Shown piece by piece: positions 8,326 to 22,152 of a stretch of 64,000 nt of DNA (positions are counted from its first letter, which is position 1; the number at the start of each line of letters is the position of its first letter). The position numbers and the translations under genes were made by a program. The notes under the pieces are model-generated. The model was not told where the DNA came from, made no database searches, and saw only the letters and a program-made list of their open reading frames with translations. This DNA comes from Phocoena phocoena. Taxonomy: Eukaryota > Chordata > Mammalia > Artiodactyla > Phocoenidae. Where the stretch lies: assembly GCF_963924675.1 (NCBI RefSeq), contig NC_089232.1, positions 27,664,842 through 27,728,841 on the forward strand, read 5' to 3'.

Positions 8326-11100
8326 GATGCCCCCCCGAGAGGCCTAGGAGTCTTCAAAAGGGTACCTCCTTTAAAATGAAGCAGAACAGTGACCAAGAGC
8401 TCCTGGAAGCAGCTGCACGTCCCCCTCTCCGCCCGGCCACTCGGGACCTAAACTGGAGGCTAGCTCCCCCCTTGAGTCTCCTTTTAGCTCGGGAGCTTGT
8501 CAGGCTGACCACCACCGCGGCCATGGAAGCACCTGGTTTAGACAGAGCAAACTCATTTTTTTCCCCCAGAAGCATTCTCACAGGGTCTACAGGCCTGTCA
8601 AGAGGAGGGAACGTCAGGGAGCTTCAAGGCAGCATGCACGCAGCCTTCCAAATGGGAAAGCAAGGCTACTGCCAGCAGGCCCCCGTTCCCACGGGCACAC
8701 TCGGCATACACCCCTGGGGTTCCTCACGAGTCCAAAGGGACACAGGTTACCCTGAGTTTCCTTCCCTGAATCAACTTCTCGAAGTAGGCTGTTCTGCATC
8801 CAGCGAACTGCCTCAGCCAAGGGACGCCGTCGCTGCTCCTCCGGGCCTGTGGCTATTCAGAAGCCTGCAGTGCCACAGGAAGGACGGGACTCAAATTGCA
8901 GTAAGAACGCAAGCCGACTTTCTCCAGGAGGCACGGTGACCTCAGGCAGGAGGTCCTAGATGGAATGCGAAGCCGAGGGTTTCTCTGAGTGCAGCTCAGG
9001 CTAGGGCAGTGCGTAGGAAGACTTCCACGCCAGGTGGGACGTGCCAGAACGGTGTCCCCGAACGTGGGCGAGCGCCGGGGAAATTAAGCTGCTCCACACG
9101 AGAGTGCAGTGCGTTTCCCTGCGCTCGGCATACACAGAGGGGCCCCAGAGGGCTACGGGCCTGGATGTTGTTTAGCAGAGCCAGGTGGGCCTGGGGGTAC
9201 TCCGTGTTCCTGCCGGGAGCAGGGTGCCCACGCTAGCCCCCTAGCTGTCCGGAAAACGGTGCTGCCGTTCAAGGTACGCCGAGCAGAGGCCACCGCCTCA
9301 CGGGAAGTGCAGCACGCCTCCGCTTCTGCGCGGCAAGTCAGGGCCTTACTTCTCCAGGCGTGTGCTCGTGCTGGCTGTGCCGGTAGCGACACAGCATGGG
9401 AAGATGCTGACTTTCTCCTCGAGCAGGGTGACTTCAGGGACGAGGGCCTCCAAGTATTCAGAGCAGAGCGTTTTCTCACGGCAGCTCACACAGGGGCCAG
9501 GACGAGGTCTTCTGGGCACTTGGGACTCACCGGAAATATTGTCCTGAGGCTCTTGGAGGAGTCTGGAAGTGCGGCTCTCCTCAAGGAACGTGCAGTGTGC
9601 TGCCCATCACTCGGCAGGCACAGAGGGCCTCCGAGGGATCAACCCATGGGCCTCCAAGTTGCTCCGCCGGCCCCCAGGGGTCTGGAGGTACTCAGTGAAC
9701 TTGGAGGGAAAACGATGCATAAGCCGAGAGGCCTGGGAGTCCCCAAAAGGGTACTTCCTTTAAAATAAAGCCTATAAGCGACTAAGAACGCACGGAAACA
9801 GCCGCACGTCTCCCTTTCTGCACGGCTGCTAAGGGCCTAACCTGGCGGCAAGTTTTCACCTTGAGATTCCCTTTAGCTCTAGAGCTTGTCAGGCGGACCA
9901 CCACCGCGGCCACGGAAGCACCTGGTTCAGACAGAGCAAACTCCTAGTTTTCCCCGAAGCAGTCTTACGGTGTTTACAGGCCTGTCAAGAGCAGGCAATG
10001 TCAGGGAGCTTCAAGGCAGCATGAAAGCAGCCTTCCAAATGGGAAAGCAAGGCTACTCCCAGCAGGCCCCCGTTCCCGTGGGCACACTCAGCATACACCC
10101 CTGTGGTTTCTAAGAAGTCCAAAGGGACACAGGTTACCCTGTGGTTCCTTCCCTGAATCAACTCCTCCAAGTGGGGTGTTCTGCATCAAGGAAGCTGCCT
10201 CGACCAAGGAACGCCGCAGCAGCTACGCCTCTGGGCCTGTGGCTATCCAAAAGCCTGCAGTGCCACAGGAAGAACAGAACTGAAATTGCAGTAGGTACGC
10301 AGGCCCACCTTCTCTAGGAGGCACGGTGACTTCAGGCCGGAGGTCCTAGGTGGCATGCGAAGACGAGGGTTAATCTGAGTGCCGCTCGACTAGGGCCATG
10401 CGTGAGAAGACTTCCACGCCAGGTGGGACGTGCCAGAACGGTGTTCCCGAACGTGTGCGAGTGCCTGGGAAATGAAGCTGCTCCAAAAGAGAGTGCAGTG
10501 CGTTTCCCTACGCTCGGCAGGCACACAGTGCCTCCGGAGGGCTACTGGCCTGGATGCTGATTAGCAGACCCACGGGGTCCTGTGGGTACTCAGTGTTCCT
10601 GCCGGGAGCAGGGTGCCCACGCGAGCCTCCTAGGTGTCCAGAAAACTGTGCTGCAGTTAGAGACATGCCGAGCAGGGGCCACGGCCTCATGGAAACTGCT
10701 GCACGCCTCCGCTTCTGCACGGAAAGCAGGGCCTTACCTCCAGGCACGCGTTCATGCTGGGTGCCCCTTTAGCGCCACAGCGTGGAAAGCTGCTGACTTC
10801 TCCTCGAGCAGAGTGGCTTTAGGGACGAGGTCCTCGAAGTAGTCAGAGCAGAGTGTTTTCTCACGGCGGCTCACGCAAGGGCCATGACAAAGACTTCCTG
10901 GGCACTTCGGCCTCGCCAGAAATGGGGGCCTGAGGCTGTCCGAGGACTCCGGAAACGTAGCCCTCCACAAGGAACCTGCCGTGTGTTGCCCGTCACTCGG
11001 CACACTCAGAGGGCCTCCACCGGACAGACCAAACGGGCCTCGATGTTTCTCGGCCGGCCCACGGGGGTCTGGAGGTACTCGGTGACCTTGGAGGGACAAT
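8326..11100 (+). repeat. Repeat unit 4 (long type, 2775 bp)
   Basis: As unit 3, including T at the 65 position. Private changes are C to T near 9171 (TTGTTTAG) and G to T near 11047 (GATGTTTCT). It is the last copy of the long-only left block. Confidence 0.97.
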
Positions 11101-13850
11101 GATGCCCCCCCGAGAGGCCTAGGAGTCTTCAAAAGGGTACCTCCTTTAAAATGAAGCAGAACAGCGACCAAGAGCTCCTGGAAGCAGCTGCACGCCCCCC
11201 TCTCCGCCCGGCCACTCGGGACCTAAACTGGAGGCTAGCTCCCCCCTTGAGTCTCCTTTTAGCTCGGGAGCTTGTCAGGCTGACCACCACCGCGGCCATG
11301 GAAGCACCTGGTTTAGACAGAGCAAACTCATTTTTTTCCCCCAGAAGCATTCTCACAGGGTCTACAGGCCTGTCAAGAGGAGGGAACGTCAGGGAGCTTC
11401 AAGGCAGCATGCACGCAGCCTTCCAAATGGGAAAGCAAGGCTACTGCCAGCAGGCCCCCGTTCCCACGGGCACACTCGGCATACACCCCTGGGGTTCCTC
11501 ACGAGTCCAAAGGGACACAGGTTACCCTGAGTTTCCTTCCCTGAATCAACTTCTCGAAGTAGGCTGTTCTGCATCCAGCGAACTGCCTCAGCCAAGGGAC
11601 GCCGTCGCTGCTCCTCCGGGCCTGTGGCTATTCAGAAGCCTGCAGTGCCACAGGAAGGACGGGACTCAAATTGCAGTAAGAACGCAAGCCGACTTTCTCC
11701 AGGAGGCACGGTGACCTCAGGCAGGAGGTCCTAGATGGAATGCGAAGCCGAGGGTTTCTCTGAGTGCAGCTCAGGCTAGGGCAGTGCGTAGGAAGACTTC
11801 CACGCCAGGTGGGACGTGCCAGAACGGTGTCCCCGAACGTGGGCGAGCGCCGGGGAAATTAAGCTGCTCCACACGAGAGTGCAGTGCGTTTCCCTGCGCT
11901 CGGCATACACAGAGGGGCCCCAGAGGGCTACGGGCCTGGATGTTGCTTAGCAGAGCCAGGTGGGCCTGGGGGTACTCCGTGTTCCTGCCGGGAGCAGGGT
12001 GCCCACGCTAGCCCCCTAGCTGTCCGGAAAACGGTGCTGCCGTTCAAGGTACGCCGAGCAGAGGGCACCGCCTCACGGGAAGTGCAGCACGCCTCCGCTT
12101 CTGCGCGGCAAGTCAGGGCCTTACTTCTCCAGGCGTGTGCTCGTGCTGGCTGTGCCGGTAGCGACACAGCATGGGAAGATGCTGACTTTCTCCTCGAGCA
12201 GGGTGACTTCAGGGACGAGGGCCTCCAAGTATTCAGAGCAGAGCGTTTTCGCACGGCAGCTCACACAAGGGCCAGGACGAGGTCTTCTGGGCACTTGGGA
12301 CTCACCGGAAATATTGTCCTGAGGCTCTTGGAGGAGTCTGGAAGTGCGGCTCTCCTCAAGGAACGTGCAGTGTGCTGCCCATCACTCGGCAGGCACAGAG
12401 GGCCTCCGAGGGATCAACCCATGGGCCTCCAAGTTGCTCCGCCGGCCCCCAGGGGTCTGGAGGTACTCAGTGAACTTGGAGGGAAAACGATGCATAAGCC
12501 GAGAGGCCTGGGAGTCCCCAAAAGGGTACTTCCTTTAAAATAAAGCCTATAAGCGACTAAGAACGCACGGAAACAGCCGCACGTCTCCCTTTCTGCACGG
12601 CTGCTAAGGGCCTAACCTGGAGGCAAGTTTTCACCTTGAGATTCCCTTTAGCTCTAGAGCTTGTCAGGCGGACCACCACCGCGGCCACGGAAGCACCTGG
12701 TTCAGACAGAGCAAACTCCTAGTTTTCCCCGAAGCAGTCTTACGGTGTTTACAGGCCTGTCAAGAGCAGGCAATGTCAGGGAGCTTCAAGGCAGCATGAA
12801 AGCAGCCTTCCAAATGGGAAAGCAAGGCTACTCCCAGCAGGCCCCCGTTCCCGTGGGCACACTCAGCATACACCCCTGTGGTTTCTAAGAAGTCCAAAGG
12901 GACACAGGTTACCCTGTGGTTCCTTCCCTGAATCAACTCCTCCAAGTGGGGTGTTCTGCATCAAGGAAGCTGCCTCGACCAAGGAACGCCGCAGCAGCTA
13001 CGCCTCTGGGCCTGTGGCTATCCAAAAGCCTGCAGTGCCACAGGAAGAACAGAACTGAAATTGCAGTAGGTACGCAGGCCCACCTTCTCTAGGAGGCACG
13101 GTGACTTCAGGCCGGAGGTCCTAGGTGGCATGCGAAGACGAGGGTTAATCTGAGTGCCGCTCGACTAGGGCCATGCGTGAGAAGACTTCCACGCCAGGTG
13201 GGACGTGCCAGAACGGTGTTCCCGAACGTGTGCGAGTGCCTGGGAAATGAAGCTCCTCCAAAAGAGAGTGCAGTGCGTTTCCCTACGCTCGGCAGGCACA
13301 CAGTGCCTCCGGAGGGCTACTGGCCTGGATGCTGATTAGCAGACCCACGGGGTCCTGTGGGTACTCAGTGTTCCTGCCGGGAGCAGGGTGCCCACGCGAG
13401 CCTCCTAGGTGTCCAGAAAACTGTGCTGCAGTTAGAGACATGCCGAGCAGGGGCCACGGCCTCATGGAAACTGCTGCACGCCTCCGCTTCTGCACGGAAA
13501 GCAGGGCCTTACCTCCAGGCACGCGTTCATGCTGGGGGCCCCTTTAGCGCCACAGCGTGGTAAGCTGCTGACTTCTCCTCGAGCAGAGTGGCTTTAGGGA
13601 CGAGGTCCTCGAAGTAGTCAGAGCAGAGTGTTTTCTCACGGCGGCTCACGCAAGGGCCATGACAAAGACTTCCTGGGCACTTCGGCCTCGCCAGAAATGG
13701 GGGCCTCAGGCTCTCCTCAAGGAACGTGCCGTGTGTTGCCCGTCACTCGGCACACTCAGAGGGCCTCCACCGGACAGACCAAACGGGCCTCGATGTTGCT
13801 CGGCCGGCCCACGGGGGTCTGGAGGTACTCGGTGACCTTGGAGGGACAAT
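11101..13850 (+). repeat. Repeat unit 5 (first short unit, 2750 bp)
   Basis: Mosaic. Its first half is left-block-like (TCAAAT at 566-571), but it has six C in the tract, G at 965, G at 1151, and private changes near 12269 (A for G), 12621 (A for C) and 13255 (C for G). The second half lacks the 25-bp segment and has G at the 2437 position and T at the 2461 position. It marks the boundary between the left block and the alternating block. Confidence 0.97.
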
Positions 13851-16626
13851 GATGCCCCCCCGAGAGGCCTAGGAGTCTTCAAAAGGGTACCTCCTTTAAA
13901 ATGAAGCAGAACAGCGACCAAGAGCTCCTGGAAGCAGCTGCACGCCCCCCCTCTCCGCCCGGCCACTCGGGACCTAAACTGGAGGCTAGCTCCCCCCTTG
14001 AGTCTCCTTTTAGCTCGGGAGCTTGTCAGGCTGACCACCACCGCGGCCATGGAAGCACCTGGTTTAGACAGAGCAAACTCATTTTTTTCCCCCAGAAGCA
14101 TTCTCACAGGGTCTACAGGCCTGTCAAGAGGAGGGAACGTCAGGGAGCTTCAAGGCAGCATGCACGCAGCCTTCCAAATGGGAAAGCAAGGCTACTGCCA
14201 GCAGGCCCCCGTTCCCACGGGCACACTCGGCATACACCCCTGGGGTTCCTCACGAGTCCAAAGGGACACAGGTTACCCTGAGTTTCCTTCCCTGAATCAA
14301 CTTCTCGAAGTAGGCTGTTCTGCATCCAGCGAACTGCCTCAGCCAAGGGACGCCGTCGCTGCTCCTCCGGGCCTGTGGCTATTCAGAAGCCTGCAGTGCC
14401 ACAGGAAGGACGGGACTTAAACTGCAGTAAGAACGCAAGCCGACTTTCTCCAGGAGGCACGGTGACCTCAGGCAGGAGGTCCTAGATGGAATGCGAAGCC
14501 GAGGGTTTCTCTGAGTGCAGCTCAGGCTAGGGCAATGCGTAGGAAGACTTCCACGCCAGGTGGGACGTGCCAGAACGGTGTCCCCGAACGTGGGCGAGCG
14601 CCGGGGAAATTAAGCTGCTCCACGCGAGAGTGCAGTGCGTTTCCCTGCGCTCGGCATACACAGAGGGGCCCCAGAGGGCTACGGGCCTGGATGTTGCTTA
14701 GCAGAGCCAGGTGGGCCTGGGGGTACTCCGTGTTCCTGCCGGGAGCAGGGTGCCCACGCTAGCCCCCTAGCTGTCCGGAAAACGGTGCTGCCGTTCAAGG
14801 TACGCCTAGCAGAGGCCACCGCCTCACGGGAAGTGCAGCACGCCTCCGCTTCTGCGCGGCAAGTCAGGGCCTTACTTCTCCAGGCGTGTGCTCGTGCTGG
14901 CTGTGCCGGTAGCGACACAGCATGGGAAGATGCTGACTTTCTCCTCGAGCAGGGTGACTTCAGGGACGAGGGCCTCCAAGTATTCAGAGCAGAGCGTTTT
15001 CTCACGGCAGCTCACACAGGGGCCAGGACGAGGTCTTCTGGGCACTTGGGACTCACCGGAAATATTGTCCTGAGGCTCTTGGAGGAGTCTGGAAGTGCAG
15101 CTCTCCTCAAGGAACGTGCAGTGTGCTGCCCATCACTCGGCAGGCACAGAGGGCCTCCGAGGGATCAACCCATGGGCCTCCAAGTTGCTCCGCCGGCCCC
15201 CAGGGGTCTGGAGGTACTCAGTGAACTTGGAGGGAAAACGATGCATAAGCCGAGAGGCCTGGGAGTCCCCAAAAGGGTACTTCCTTTAAAATAAAGCCTA
15301 TAAGCGACTAAGAACGCACGGAAACAGCCGCACGTCTCCCTTTCTGCACGGCTGCTAAGGGCCTAACCTGGCGGCAAGTTTTCACCTTGAGATTCCCTTT
15401 AGCTCTAGAGCTTGTCAGGCGGACCACCACCGCGGCCACGGAAGCACCTGGTTCAGACAGAGCAAACTCCTAGTTTTCCCCGAAGCAGTCTTACGGTGTT
15501 TACAGGCCTGTCAAGAGCAGGCAATGTCAGGGAGCTTCAAGGCAGCATGAAAGCAGCCTTCCAAATGGGAAAGCAAGGCTACTCCCAGCAGGCCCCCGTT
15601 CCCGTGGGCACACTCAGCATACACCCCTGTGGTTTCTAAGAAGTCCAAAGGGACACAGGTTACCCTGTGGTTCCTTCCCTGAATCAACTCCTCCAAGTGG
15701 GGTGTTCTGCATCAAGGAAGCTGCCTCGACCAAGGAACGCCGCAGCAGCTACGCCTCTGGGCCTGTGGCTATCCAAAAGCCTGCAGTGCCACAGGAAGAA
15801 CAGAACTGAAATTGCAGTAGGTACGCAGGCCCACCTTCTCTAGGAGGCACGGTGACTTCAGGCCGGAGGTCCTAGGTGGCATGCGAAGACGAGGGTTAAT
15901 CTGAGTGCCGCTCGACTAGGGCCATGCGTGAGAAGACTTCCACGCCAGGTGGGACGTGCCAGAACGGTGTTCCCGAACGTGTGCGAGTGCCTGGGAAATG
16001 AAGCTGCTCCAAAAGAGAGTGCAGTGCGTTTCCCTACGCTCGGCAGGCACACAGTGCCTCCGGAGGGCTACTGGCCTGGATGCTGATTAGCAGACCCACG
16101 GGGTCCTGTGGGTACTCAGTGTTCCTGCCGGGAGCAGGGTGCCCACGCGAGCCTCCTAGGTGTCCAGAAAACTGTGCTGCAGTTAGAGACATGCCGAGCA
16201 GGGGCCACGGCCTCATGGAAACTGCTGCACGCCTCCGCTTCTGCACGGAAAGCAGGGCCTTACCTCCAGGCACGCGTTCATGCTGGGGGCCCCTTTAGCG
16301 CCACAGCGTGGAAAGCTGCTGACTTCTCCTCGAGCAGAGTGGCTTTAGGGACGAGGTCCTCGAAGTAGTCAGAGCAGAGTGTTTTCTCACGGCGGCTCAC
16401 GCAAGGGCCATGACAAAGACTTCCTGGGCACTTCGGCCTCGCCAGAAATGGGGGCCTGAGGCTGTCCGAGGACTCCGGAAACGTAGCCCTCCACAAGGAA
16501 CCTGCCGTGTGTTGCCCGTCACTCGGCACACTCAGAGGGCCTCCACCGGACAGACCAAACGGGCCTCGATGTTGCTCGGCCGGCCCACGGGGGTCTGGAG
16601 GTACTCGGTGACCTTGGAGGGACAAT
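13851..16626 (+). repeat. Repeat unit 6 (long type, 2776 bp)
   Basis: Seven C in the tract plus the 25-bp segment. It has G at the 773 position (CCACGCGAG, shared by units 6-10), C at 965, A at 1248 (shared only with unit 8), G at 2437 and C at 2501. Private changes are A near 14535 (GCAATGCG) and T near 14807 (CGCCTAGC). It forms the first member of a dimer with unit 7. Confidence 0.97.
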
Positions 16627-19376
16627 GATGCCCCCCCGAGAGGCCTAGGAGTCTTCAAAAGGGTACCTCCTTTAAAATGAAGCAGAACAGCGACCAAGAG
16701 CTCCTGGAAGCAGCTGCACGCCCCCCTCTCCGCCCGGCCACTCGGGACCTAAACTGGAGGCTAGCTCCCCCCTTGAGTCTCCTTTTAGCTCGGGAGCTTG
16801 TCAGGCTGACCACCACCGCGGCCATGGAAGCACCTGGTTTAGACAGAGCAAACTCATTTTTTTCCCCCAGAAGCATTCTCACAGGGTCTACAGGCCTGTC
16901 AAGAGGAGGGAACGTCAGGGAGCTTCAAGGCAGCATGCACGCAGCCTTCCAAATGGGAAAGCAAGGCTACTGCCAGCAGGCCCCCGTTCCCACGGGCACA
17001 CTCGGCATACACCCCTGGGGTTCCTCACGAGTCCAAAGGGACACAGGTTACCCTGAGTTTCCTTCCCTGAATCAACTTCTCGAAGTAGGCTGTTCTGCAT
17101 CCAGCGAACTGCCTCAGCCAAGGGACGCCGTCGCTGCTCCTCCGGGCCTGTGGCTATTCAGAAGCCTGCAGTGCCACAGGAAGGACGGGACTTAAACTGC
17201 AGTAAGAACGCAAGCCGACTTTCTCCAGGAGGCACGGTGACCTCAGGCAGGAGGTCCTAGATGGAATGCGAAGCCGAGGGTTTCTCTGAGTGCAGCTCAG
17301 GCTAGGGCAGTGCGTAGGAAGACTTCCACGCCAGGTGGGACGTGCCAGAACGGTGTCCCCGAACGTGGGCGAGCGCCGGGGAAATTAAGCTGCTCCACGC
17401 GAGAGTGCAGTGCGTTTCCCTGCGCTCGGCATACACAGAGGGGCCCCAGAGGGCTACGGGCCTGGTTGTTGCTTAGCAGAGCCAGGTGGGCCTGGGGGTA
17501 CTCCGTGTTCCTGCCGGGAGCAGGGTGCCCACGCTAGCCCCCTAGCTGTCCGGAAAACGGTGCTGCCGTTCAAGGTACGCCGAGCAGAGGCCACCGCCTC
17601 ACGGGAAGTGCAGCACGCCTCCGCTTCTGCGCGGCAAGTCAGGGCCTTACTTCTCCAGGCGTGTGCTCGTGCTGGCTGTGCCGGTAGCGACACAGCATGG
17701 GAAGATGCTGACTTTCTCCTCGAGCAGGGTGACTTCAGGGACGAGGGCCTCCAAGTATTCAGAGCAGAGCGTTTTCTCACGGCAGCTCACACAGGGGCCA
17801 GGACGAGGTCTTCTGGGCACTTGGGACTCACCGGAAATATTGTCCTGAGGCTCTTGGAGGAGTCTGGAAGTGCGGCTCTCCTCAAGGAACGTGCAGTGTG
17901 CTGCCCATCACTCGGCAGGCACAGAGGGCCTCCGAGGGATCAACCCATGGGCCTCCAAGTTGCTCCGCCGGCCCCCAGGGGTCTGGAGGTACTCAGTGAA
18001 CTTGGAGGGAAAACGATGCATAAGCCGAGAGGCCTGGGAGTCCCCAAAAGGGTACTTCCTTTAAAATAAAGCCTATAAGCGACTAAGAACGCACGGAAAC
18101 AGCCGCACGTCTCCCTTTCTGCACGGCTGCTAAGGGCCTAACCTGGCGGCAAGTTTTCACCTTGAGATTCCCTTTAGCTCTAGAGCTTGTCAGGCGGACC
18201 ACCACCGCGGCCACGGAAGCACCTGGTTCAGACAGAGCAAACTCCTAGTTTTCCCCGAAGCAGTCTTACGGTGTTTACAGGCCTGTCAAGAGCAGGCAAT
18301 GTCAGGGAGCTTCAAGGCAGCATGAAAGCAGCCTTCCAAATGGGAAAGCAAGGCTACTCCCAGCAGGCCCCCGTTCCCGTGGGCACACTCAGCATACACC
18401 CCTGTGGTTTCTAAGAAGTCCAAAGGGACACAGGTTACCCTGTGGTTCCTTCCCTGAATCAACTCCTCCAAGTGGGGTGTTCTGCATCAAGGAAGCTGCC
18501 TCGACCAAGGAACGCCGCAGCAGCTACGCCTCTGGGCCTGTGGCTATCCAAAAGCCTGCAGTGCCACAGGAAGAACAGAACTGAAATTGCAGTAGGTACG
18601 CAGGCCCACCTTCTCTAGGAGGCACGGTGACTTCAGGCCGGAGGTCCTAGGTGGCATGCGAAGACGAGGGTTAATCTGAGTGCCGCTCGACTAGGGCCAT
18701 GCGTGAGAAGACTTCCACGCCAGGTGGAACGTGCCAGAACGGTGTTCCCGAACGTGTGCGAGTGCCTGGGAAATGAAGCTGCTCCAAAAGAGAGTGCAGT
18801 GCGTTTCCCTACGCTCGGCAGGCACACAGTGCCTCCGGAGGGCTACTGGCCTGGATGCTGATTAGCAGACCCACGGGGTCCTGTGGGTACTCAGTGTTCC
18901 TGCCGGGAGCAGGGTGCCCACGCGAGCCTCCTAGGTGTCCAGAAAACTGTGCTGCAGTTAGAGACATGCCGAGCAGGGGCCACGGCCTCATGGAAACTGC
19001 TGCACGCCTCCGCTTCTGCACGGAAAGCAGGGCCTTACCTCCAGGCACGCGTTCATGCTGGGTGCCCCTTTAGCGCCACAGCGTGGTAAGCTGCTGACTT
19101 CTCCTCGAGCAGAGTGGCTTTAGGGACGAGGTCCTCGAAGTAGTCAGAGCAGAGTGTTTTCTCACGGCGGCTCACGCAAGGGCCATGACAAAGACTTCCT
19201 GGGCACTTCGGCCTCACCAGAAATGGGGGCCTCAGGCTCTCCTCAAGGAACGTGCCGTGTGTTGCCCGTCACTCGGCACACTCAGAGGGCCTCCACCGGA
19301 CAGACCAAACGGGCCTCGATGTTGCTCGGCCGGACCACGGGGGTCTGGAGGTACTCGGTGACCTTGGAGGGACAAT
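16627..19376 (+). repeat. Repeat unit 7 (short type, 2750 bp)
   Basis: Six C in the tract and no 25-bp segment. It has T at the 840 position (shared with units 8 and 10), C at 965, A at 2102 (shared with unit 9), T at 2461, and A at 2590 (CCTCACCAG, shared only with unit 9). A private change is A for C near 19334. Second member of the dimer with unit 6. Confidence 0.97.
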
Positions 19377-22152
19377 GATGCCCCCCCGAGAGGCCTAGGA
19401 GTCTTCAAAAGGGTACCTCCTTTAAAATGAAGCAGAACAGCGACCAAGAGCTCCTGGAAGCAGCTGCACGCCCCCCCTCTCCGCCCGGCCACTCGGGACC
19501 TAAACTGGAGGCTAGCTCCCCCCTTGAGTCTCCTTTTAGCTCGGGAGCTTGTCAGGCTGACCACCACCGCGGCCATGGAAGCACCTGGTTTAGACAGAGC
19601 AAACTCATTTTTTTCCCCCAGAAGCATTCTCACAGGGTCTACAGGCCTGTCAAGAGGAGGGAACGTCAGGGAGCTTCAAGGCAGCATGCACGCAGCCTTC
19701 CAAATGGGAAAGCAAGGCTACTGCCAGCAGGCCCCCGTTCCCACGGGCACACTCGGCATACACCCCTGGGGTTCCTCACGAGTCCAAAGGGACACAGGTT
19801 ACCCTGAGTTTCCTTCCCTGAATCAACTTCTCGAAGTAGGCTGTTCTGCATCCAGCGAACTGCCTCAGCCAAGGGACGCCGTCGCTGCTCCTCCGGGCCT
19901 GTGGCTATTCAGAAGCCTGCAGTGCCACAGGAAGGACGGGACTTAAACTGCAGTAAGAACGCAAGCCGACTTTCTCCAGGAGGCACGGTGACCTCAGGCA
20001 GGAGGTCCTAGATGGAATGCGAAGCCGAGGGTTTCTCTGAGTGCAGCTCAGGCTAGGGCAGTGCGTAGGAAGACTTCCACGCCAGGTGGGACGTGCCAGA
20101 ACGGTGTCCCCGAACGTGGGCGAGCGCCGGGGAAATTAAGCTGCTCCACGCGAGAGTGCAGTGCGTTTCCCTGCGCTCGGCATACACAGAGGGGCCCCAG
20201 AGGGCTACGGGCCTGGTTGTTGCTTAGCAGAGCCAGGTGGGCCTGGGGGTACTCCGTGTTCCTGCCGGGAGCAGGGTGCCCACGCTAGCCCCCTAGCTGT
20301 CCGGAAAACGGTGCTGCCGTTCAAGGTACGCCGAGCAGAGGCCACCGCCTCACGGGAAGTGCAGCACGCCTCCGCTTCTGCGCGGCAAGTCAGGGCCTTA
20401 CTTCTCCAGGCGTGTGCTCGTGCTGGCTGTGCCGGTAGCGACACAGCATGGGAAGATGCTGACTTTCTCCTCGAGCAGGGTGACTTCAGGGACGAGGGCC
20501 TCCAAGTATTCAGAGCAGAGCGTTTTCTCACGGCAGCTCACACAGGGGCCAGGACGAGGTCTTCTGGGCACTTGGGACTCACCGGAAATATTGTCCTGAG
20601 GCTCTTCGAGGAGTCTGGAAGTGCAGCTCTCCTCAAGGAACGTGCAGTGTGCTGCCCATCACTCGGCAGGCACAGAGGGCCTCCGAGGGATCAACCAATG
20701 GGCCTCCAAGTTGCTCCGCCGGCCCCCAGGGGTCTGGAGGTACTCAGTGAACTTGGAGGGAAAACGATGCATAAGCCGAGAGGCCTGGGAGTCCCCAAAA
20801 GGGTACTTCCTTTAAAATAAAGCCTATAAGCGACTAAGAACGCACGGAAACAGCCGCACGTCTCCCTTTCTGCACGGCTGCTAAGGGCCTAACCTGGCGG
20901 CAAGTTTTCACCTTGAGATTCCCTTTAGCTCTAGAGCTTGTCAGGCGGACCACCACCGCGGCCACGGAAGCACCTGGTTCAGACAGAGCAAACTCCTAGT
21001 TTTCCCCGAAGCAGTCTTACGGTGTTTACAGGCCTGTCAAGAGCAGGCAATGTCAGGGAGCTTCAAGGCAGCATGAAAGCAGCCTTCCAAATGGGAAAGC
21101 AAGGCTACTCCCAGCAGGCCCCCGTTCCCGTGGGCACACTCAGCATACACCCCTGTGGTTTCTAAGAAGTCCAAAGGGACACAGGTTACCCTGTGGTTCC
21201 TTCCCTGAATCAACTCCTCCAAGTGGGGTGTTCTGCATCAAGGAAGCTGCCTCGACCAAGGAACGCCGCAGCAGCTACGCCTCTGGGCCTGTGGCTATCC
21301 AAAAGCCTGCAGTGCCACAGGAAGAACAGAACTGAAATTGCAGTAGGTACGCAGGCCCACCTTCTCTAGGAGGCACGGTGACTTCAGGCCGGAGGTCCTA
21401 GGTGGCATGCGAAGACGAGGGTTAATCTGAGTGCCGCTCGACTAGGGCCATGCGTGAGAAGACTTCCACGCCAGGTGGGACGTGCCAGAACGGTGTTCCC
21501 GAACGTGTGCGAGTGCCTGGGAAATGAAGCTGCTCCAAAAGAGAGTGCAGTGCGTTTCCCTACGCTCGGCAGGCACACAGTGCCTCCGGAGGGCTACTGG
21601 CCTGGATGCTGATTAGCAGACCCACGGGGTCCTGTGGGTACTCAGTGTTCCTGCCGGGAGCAGGGTGCCCACGCGAGCCTCCTAGGTGTCCAGAAAACTG
21701 TGCTGCAGTTAGAGACATGCCGAGCAGGGGCCACGGCCTCATGGAAACTGCTGCACGCCTCCGCTTCTGCACGGAAAGCAGGGCCTTACCTCCAGGCACG
21801 CGTTCATGCTGGGGGCCCCTTTAGCGCCACAGCGTGGAAAGCTGCTGACTTCTCCTCGAGCAGAGTGGCTTTAGGGACGAGGTCCTCGAAGTAGTCAGAG
21901 CAGAGTGTTTTCTCACGGCGGCTCACGCAAGGGCCATGACAAAGACTTCCTGGGCACTTCGGCCTCGCCAGAAATGGGGGCCTGAGGCTGTCCGAGGACT
22001 CCGGAAACGTAGCCCTCCACAAGGAACCTGCCGTGTGTTGCCCGTCACTCGGCACACTCAGAGGGCCTCCACCGGACAGACCAAACGGGCCTCGATGTTG
22101 CTCGGCCGGCCCACGGGGGTCTGGAGGTACTCGGTGACCTTGGAGGGACAAT
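19377..22152 (+). repeat. Repeat unit 8 (long type, 2776 bp)
   Basis: Counterpart of unit 6: seven C, 25-bp segment present, A at 1248, G at 2437. It differs from unit 6 by T at 840, C at 1230 and a private A in CAACCAATG near 20697. First member of the second dimer. Confidence 0.97.

Larger units (their letters stand above)
13851..19376 (+). repeat. 5,526-bp higher-order repeat, copy 1 (units 6-7)
   Basis: Long unit plus short unit. The pair repeats next door with the same order of diagnostic alleles: A at 1248 in the first member; A at 2102 and A at 2590 in the second. Alternation of long and short with matching private alleles indicates duplication as a pair rather than unit by unit. Confidence 0.85.
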
